Below are positions 6,123 to 8,128 of a stretch of 8,128 nucleotides of DNA, piece after piece. Positions within the stretch are counted from its first letter, which is position 1. Every line of letters starts with the position of its first letter. This stretch comes from DATJGR01 sp035494855 (GTDB lineage Bacteria; Pseudomonadota; Gammaproteobacteria; Pseudomonadales; Azotimanducaceae). The notes beneath the pieces were generated by a model, which did no database searches, was not told where the DNA came from, and saw only the letters and a list, made by a program, of their open reading frames with translations. The stretch covers positions 1 to 8,128 of the forward strand of contig DATJGR010000238.1 in assembly GCA_035494855.1 (NCBI GenBank), read 5' to 3'. The position numbers and the translations under genes are program-made.

Positions 6123-7427
6123 ATGCACGTTTTGCAACGTCTCCTCGCGGTACCGGGCTTGCCCCCGGCGGTCGCGCGCAGCTTCCGGGCCGAGCAGCTC
6201 ACCGAATGCACGCTGCCCGTTGCGCTGAGTTTGATCGAAGGCGGCTTCGCCGCCGTGGTGGCGGCGAAGACGTTCGATGTCGAGCCGTGGCTGCTTGCCG
6301 TGATTTCCGCATCGCCGATGTTCGGCAACCTGTCGAGCTTCGTCTGGAATCGCATTGCGAGCGCACGCTCGAAAGTGCCGATGGTGGTCACGCTGCAGGG
6401 GATGGTGCTCGCGTGCGTGTTTGCGGTGGCGCTGAGCCCGCGCTCCGCCGTCGGCGCGACGGTGCTGGTGTGCAGCGTCATCCTCGGCCGGCTATTGATT
6501 GCGGGCGTCATCACCGCGCGCAGCGTGACGTGGAGCCTCAACTACGGCCGTCACCTGCGCGCACGCGTGACCAGCCGGCTGCAGGTGCTGTCCAGTCTGA
6601 TCACGGTGCTGACGACGAGCCTCGCGGGGATGATCCTCGATGCGCATCCGGAGAACTACCGCTGGCTCTATGGCGTGGGCGCGCTCATCGGAACGATCGG
6701 CGTCTGGTCGTTCTCGCGCGTAACGGTGCAGGGCGAACTGCGTCATCGCGTGCTCGAACGACAGAGCGACAACAATCAGGACGGACGCAACGGTTTCGTC
6801 CAGATCCTGCGCGCAGACCGGAAGTACGCGCGTTATCAGCTGCACCAGTTCACCTCCGGCGTTGCGGCGATGATGCTGGAGCCAGCGCTCGTCTATCTCG
6901 TCTCGAAACAGCTGGGCGCGAGCTATGTCGTCAGCATCGGCATCATCATGATCATTCCGTTCGCGATGAATCTGATCACGTTGCCGTTGTGGGGTCGTTA
7001 CCTCGATCGCGTGCACGTCGCCGAATTCCGCGCGCGGCAGAACGCGATGTGGGTGCTCGGCGTGCTGATCATGTTCTGGGGCGCGTTTACCGGGTCGCTC
7101 GCGTGGATTGCAGCCGGCCGGCTCGTGAACGGCATCGTCAACGGGGGCGGATCGCTCGCATGGCAACTCGGGCACAACGACTTTGCGCCGCGCGATCAAC
7201 TCGCCGCGTACATGGGCATTCACGTGACGCTCACCGGCGTGCGCGGCGCGTTCGCGCCCTTCCTCGGGATGGCGCTGTATCTCGGATGGAGCCAGGGCGC
7301 GGTATTGCCTGAGGTGCAGGGGCTCGGCCCGTACCTGTTCATCGTATCCGCGCTGCTGGGCGTGCTGGCGTGGCGCGGTTTCAACACGCTGCGTCACGAA
7401 GTCCGCATGGACATACGGCAGGCATAG
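6123..7427 (+). CDS. Atypical MFS-like multi-span membrane transporter
   Basis: This 434-residue integral membrane protein appears to be a major facilitator superfamily transporter; I do not recognise the subfamily or substrate. About eleven or twelve hydrophobic segments can be drawn in two halves. Those of the first half lie near residues 32-50, 56-76, 86-104, 110-130, 153-172 and 181-198. Those of the second half lie near 243-261, 267-290, 307-324, 326-345, 367-388 and 402-418. A hydrophilic central loop (about 200-240, with DNNQDGRNG) divides them. The second half has GRYLDRVHVAEFR (291-303), resembling the basic MFS loop between segments 8 and 9, whereas the matching loop in the first half (NRIASARSKVP) is divergent. 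No signal peptide is needed. The ATG at 6123 is the first plausible start after the aminotransferase stop (56-bp gap), with a weak GGAAAG ahead. It ends one base before the next gene's start. Confidence 0.72.
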   Translation: MHVLQRLLAVPGLPPAVARSFRAEQLTECTLPVALSLIEGGFAAVVAAKTFDVEPWLLAVISASPMFGNLSSFVWNRIASARSKVPMVVTLQGMVLACVFAVALSPRSAVGATVLVCSVILGRLLIAGVITARSVTWSLNYGRHLRARVTSRLQVLSSLITVLTTSLAGMILDAHPENYRWLYGVGALIGTIGVWSFSRVTVQGELRHRVLERQSDNNQDGRNGFVQILRADRKYARYQLHQFTSGVAAMMLEPALVYLVSKQLGASYVVSIGIIMIIPFAMNLITLPLWGRYLDRVHVAEFRARQNAMWVLGVLIMFWGAFTGSLAWIAAGRLVNGIVNGGGSLAWQLGHNDFAPRDQLAAYMGIHVTLTGVRGAFAPFLGMALYLGWSQGAVLPEVQGLGPYLFIVSALLGVLAWRGFNTLRHEVRMDIRQA

Positions 7428-7428
7428 A

Positions 7429-8128
7429 ATGCCGATCATGCACGCCGCAAAACCGCTGTTCTCATATCGCAAATTCTGGGCGCACCGCTTCGGTACAGCG
7501 CCGTTTCTGCCGACCACCGCAGAAGAGATGGAAGCGCTCGGCTGGGACTCGTGCGACGTGGTCATCGTCACCGGCGACGCGTACGTCGACCATCCGAGCT
7601 TCGGCATGGCGATCGTCGGCCGAATGCTCGAAGCGCAGGGATTTCGCGTCGGCGTCATCGCGCAGCCGGACTGGCGGAGCGCTGACGACTTCGCGCGGCT
7701 CGGCCGACCGAATCTGTTCTTCGGTGTCACCGCGGGCAACATGGACTCGATGGTGAACCGGTACACGGCGGATCGGCGCATCCGCAGCGACGATGCATAC
7801 ACGCCCGGCGGCAAAGCCGGTAGCCGACCCGATCGCAGCGTGATCGTCTACGCGCAACGCGCGCGCGAAGCGTTCAACGACGTGCCGATCGTCATCGGCG
7901 GCATCGAAGGGAGCCTGCGTCGCATCGCGCACTTCGACTACTGGTCGGAGAAAGTCAGACGCTCGGTACTGCTCGATGCAAAAGCCGACATGCTGCTGTA
8001 CGGCAACGCCGAACGCGCGCTGGCGGAAGTGGCGCATCGTTTGGCGGCCGGCGACGCGATCGATACGATCGACGACGTGCGTGGCACGGTGTTCGTGCGC
8101 GATCGGGCCCCTGACGGCTGGATCGAGG
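7429..8128 (+). CDS. ygiQ: YgiQ-family (UPF0313) radical SAM protein, N-terminal part (3' truncated)
   Basis: The frame is open from the ATG at 7429 to the window edge, giving 233 codons. The translation matches the N-terminal region of YgiQ/UPF0313 proteins: FGTAPFLP (21-28), GWDSCDVVIVTGDAYVDHPSFGMAIVGRMLEAQGF (38-72), IAQPDW, LFFGVTAGNMDSMVNRYTADRR (96-117), IGGIEGSLRR (156-165) and DYWSEKVRRSVL (170-181). In this family the radical SAM core with its CxxxCxxC iron-sulfur motif lies further downstream, outside the window, so catalytic integrity cannot be judged. The family's reaction is not known to me. The start at 7429 lies one base after the transporter stop, with AGG at 7420-7422 six bases upstream; an in-frame ATG at 7438 is an alternative. 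The tight spacing suggests coupled expression with the transporter. Confidence 0.93.
   Translation, partial: MPIMHAAKPLFSYRKFWAHRFGTAPFLPTTAEEMEALGWDSCDVVIVTGDAYVDHPSFGMAIVGRMLEAQGFRVGVIAQPDWRSADDFARLGRPNLFFGVTAGNMDSMVNRYTADRRIRSDDAYTPGGKAGSRPDRSVIVYAQRAREAFNDVPIVIGGIEGSLRRIAHFDYWSEKVRRSVLLDAKADMLLYGNAERALAEVAHRLAAGDAIDTIDDVRGTVFVRDRAPDGWIE

Noticed and set aside
5951..7312. A 453-codon plus-strand open frame overlapping the aminotransferase end and the transporter
   Set aside because: The translation is Arg-rich and shows neither membrane segments nor known motifs, whereas the overlapping frame starting at 6123 gives a coherent membrane protein.

Overview
The window is about 8.1 kb of GC-rich, gene-dense DNA, and every gene reads on the + strand. 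It holds the distal end of the bacterial ribosomal protein super-operon followed by an unrelated accessory segment. The ribosomal proteins and the RNA polymerase alpha subunit closely resemble those of Gammaproteobacteria. The order secY-rpmJ-rpsM-rpsK-rpsD-rpoA-rplQ, with no infA between secY and rpmJ, is also the E. coli-type order. A high-GC gammaproteobacterium is therefore the best guess, but genus or family cannot be read from this sequence alone. Betaproteobacteria typically carry infA at this spot, which makes them less likely.

Region 1 (1-1811) is the end of the spc-type operon: the C-terminal part of rplO (L15), a complete secY (translocon channel) whose start overlaps the rplO stop by one base, and rpmJ (L36), which starts with GTG and carries a full zinc ribbon. 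Region 2 (1812-1960) is the only sizeable gap in the ribosomal cluster. It contains a CUUG-loop hairpin, a good sigma70-like promoter (TTGAAT-17 bp-TAAACT) and a leader that can pair with the rpsM Shine-Dalgarno sequence. This fits the alpha-operon leader, where S4 acts as translational repressor in E. coli. Region 3 (1961-4834) is the alpha operon itself: rpsM (S13), rpsK (S11), rpsD (S4), rpoA and rplQ (L17), closed by a strong intrinsic terminator at 4859-4881.

Region 4 (4915-8128) has three genes that are not ribosomal: a PLP-dependent class V aminotransferase of the alanine/serine-glyoxylate type, an atypical multi-membrane-span transporter probably of the major facilitator superfamily, and the N-terminal 233 codons of a YgiQ-family (UPF0313) radical SAM protein running off the right edge. 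Their short spacings (56 bp and 1 bp) suggest co-transcription, at least of the last two, but no joint pathway can be inferred. The ribosomal half is ordinary. The points most worth a second look are the alpha leader and the transporter-ygiQ pair. I see no mobile element, CRISPR array, tRNA, rRNA or evidence of a new biological system.
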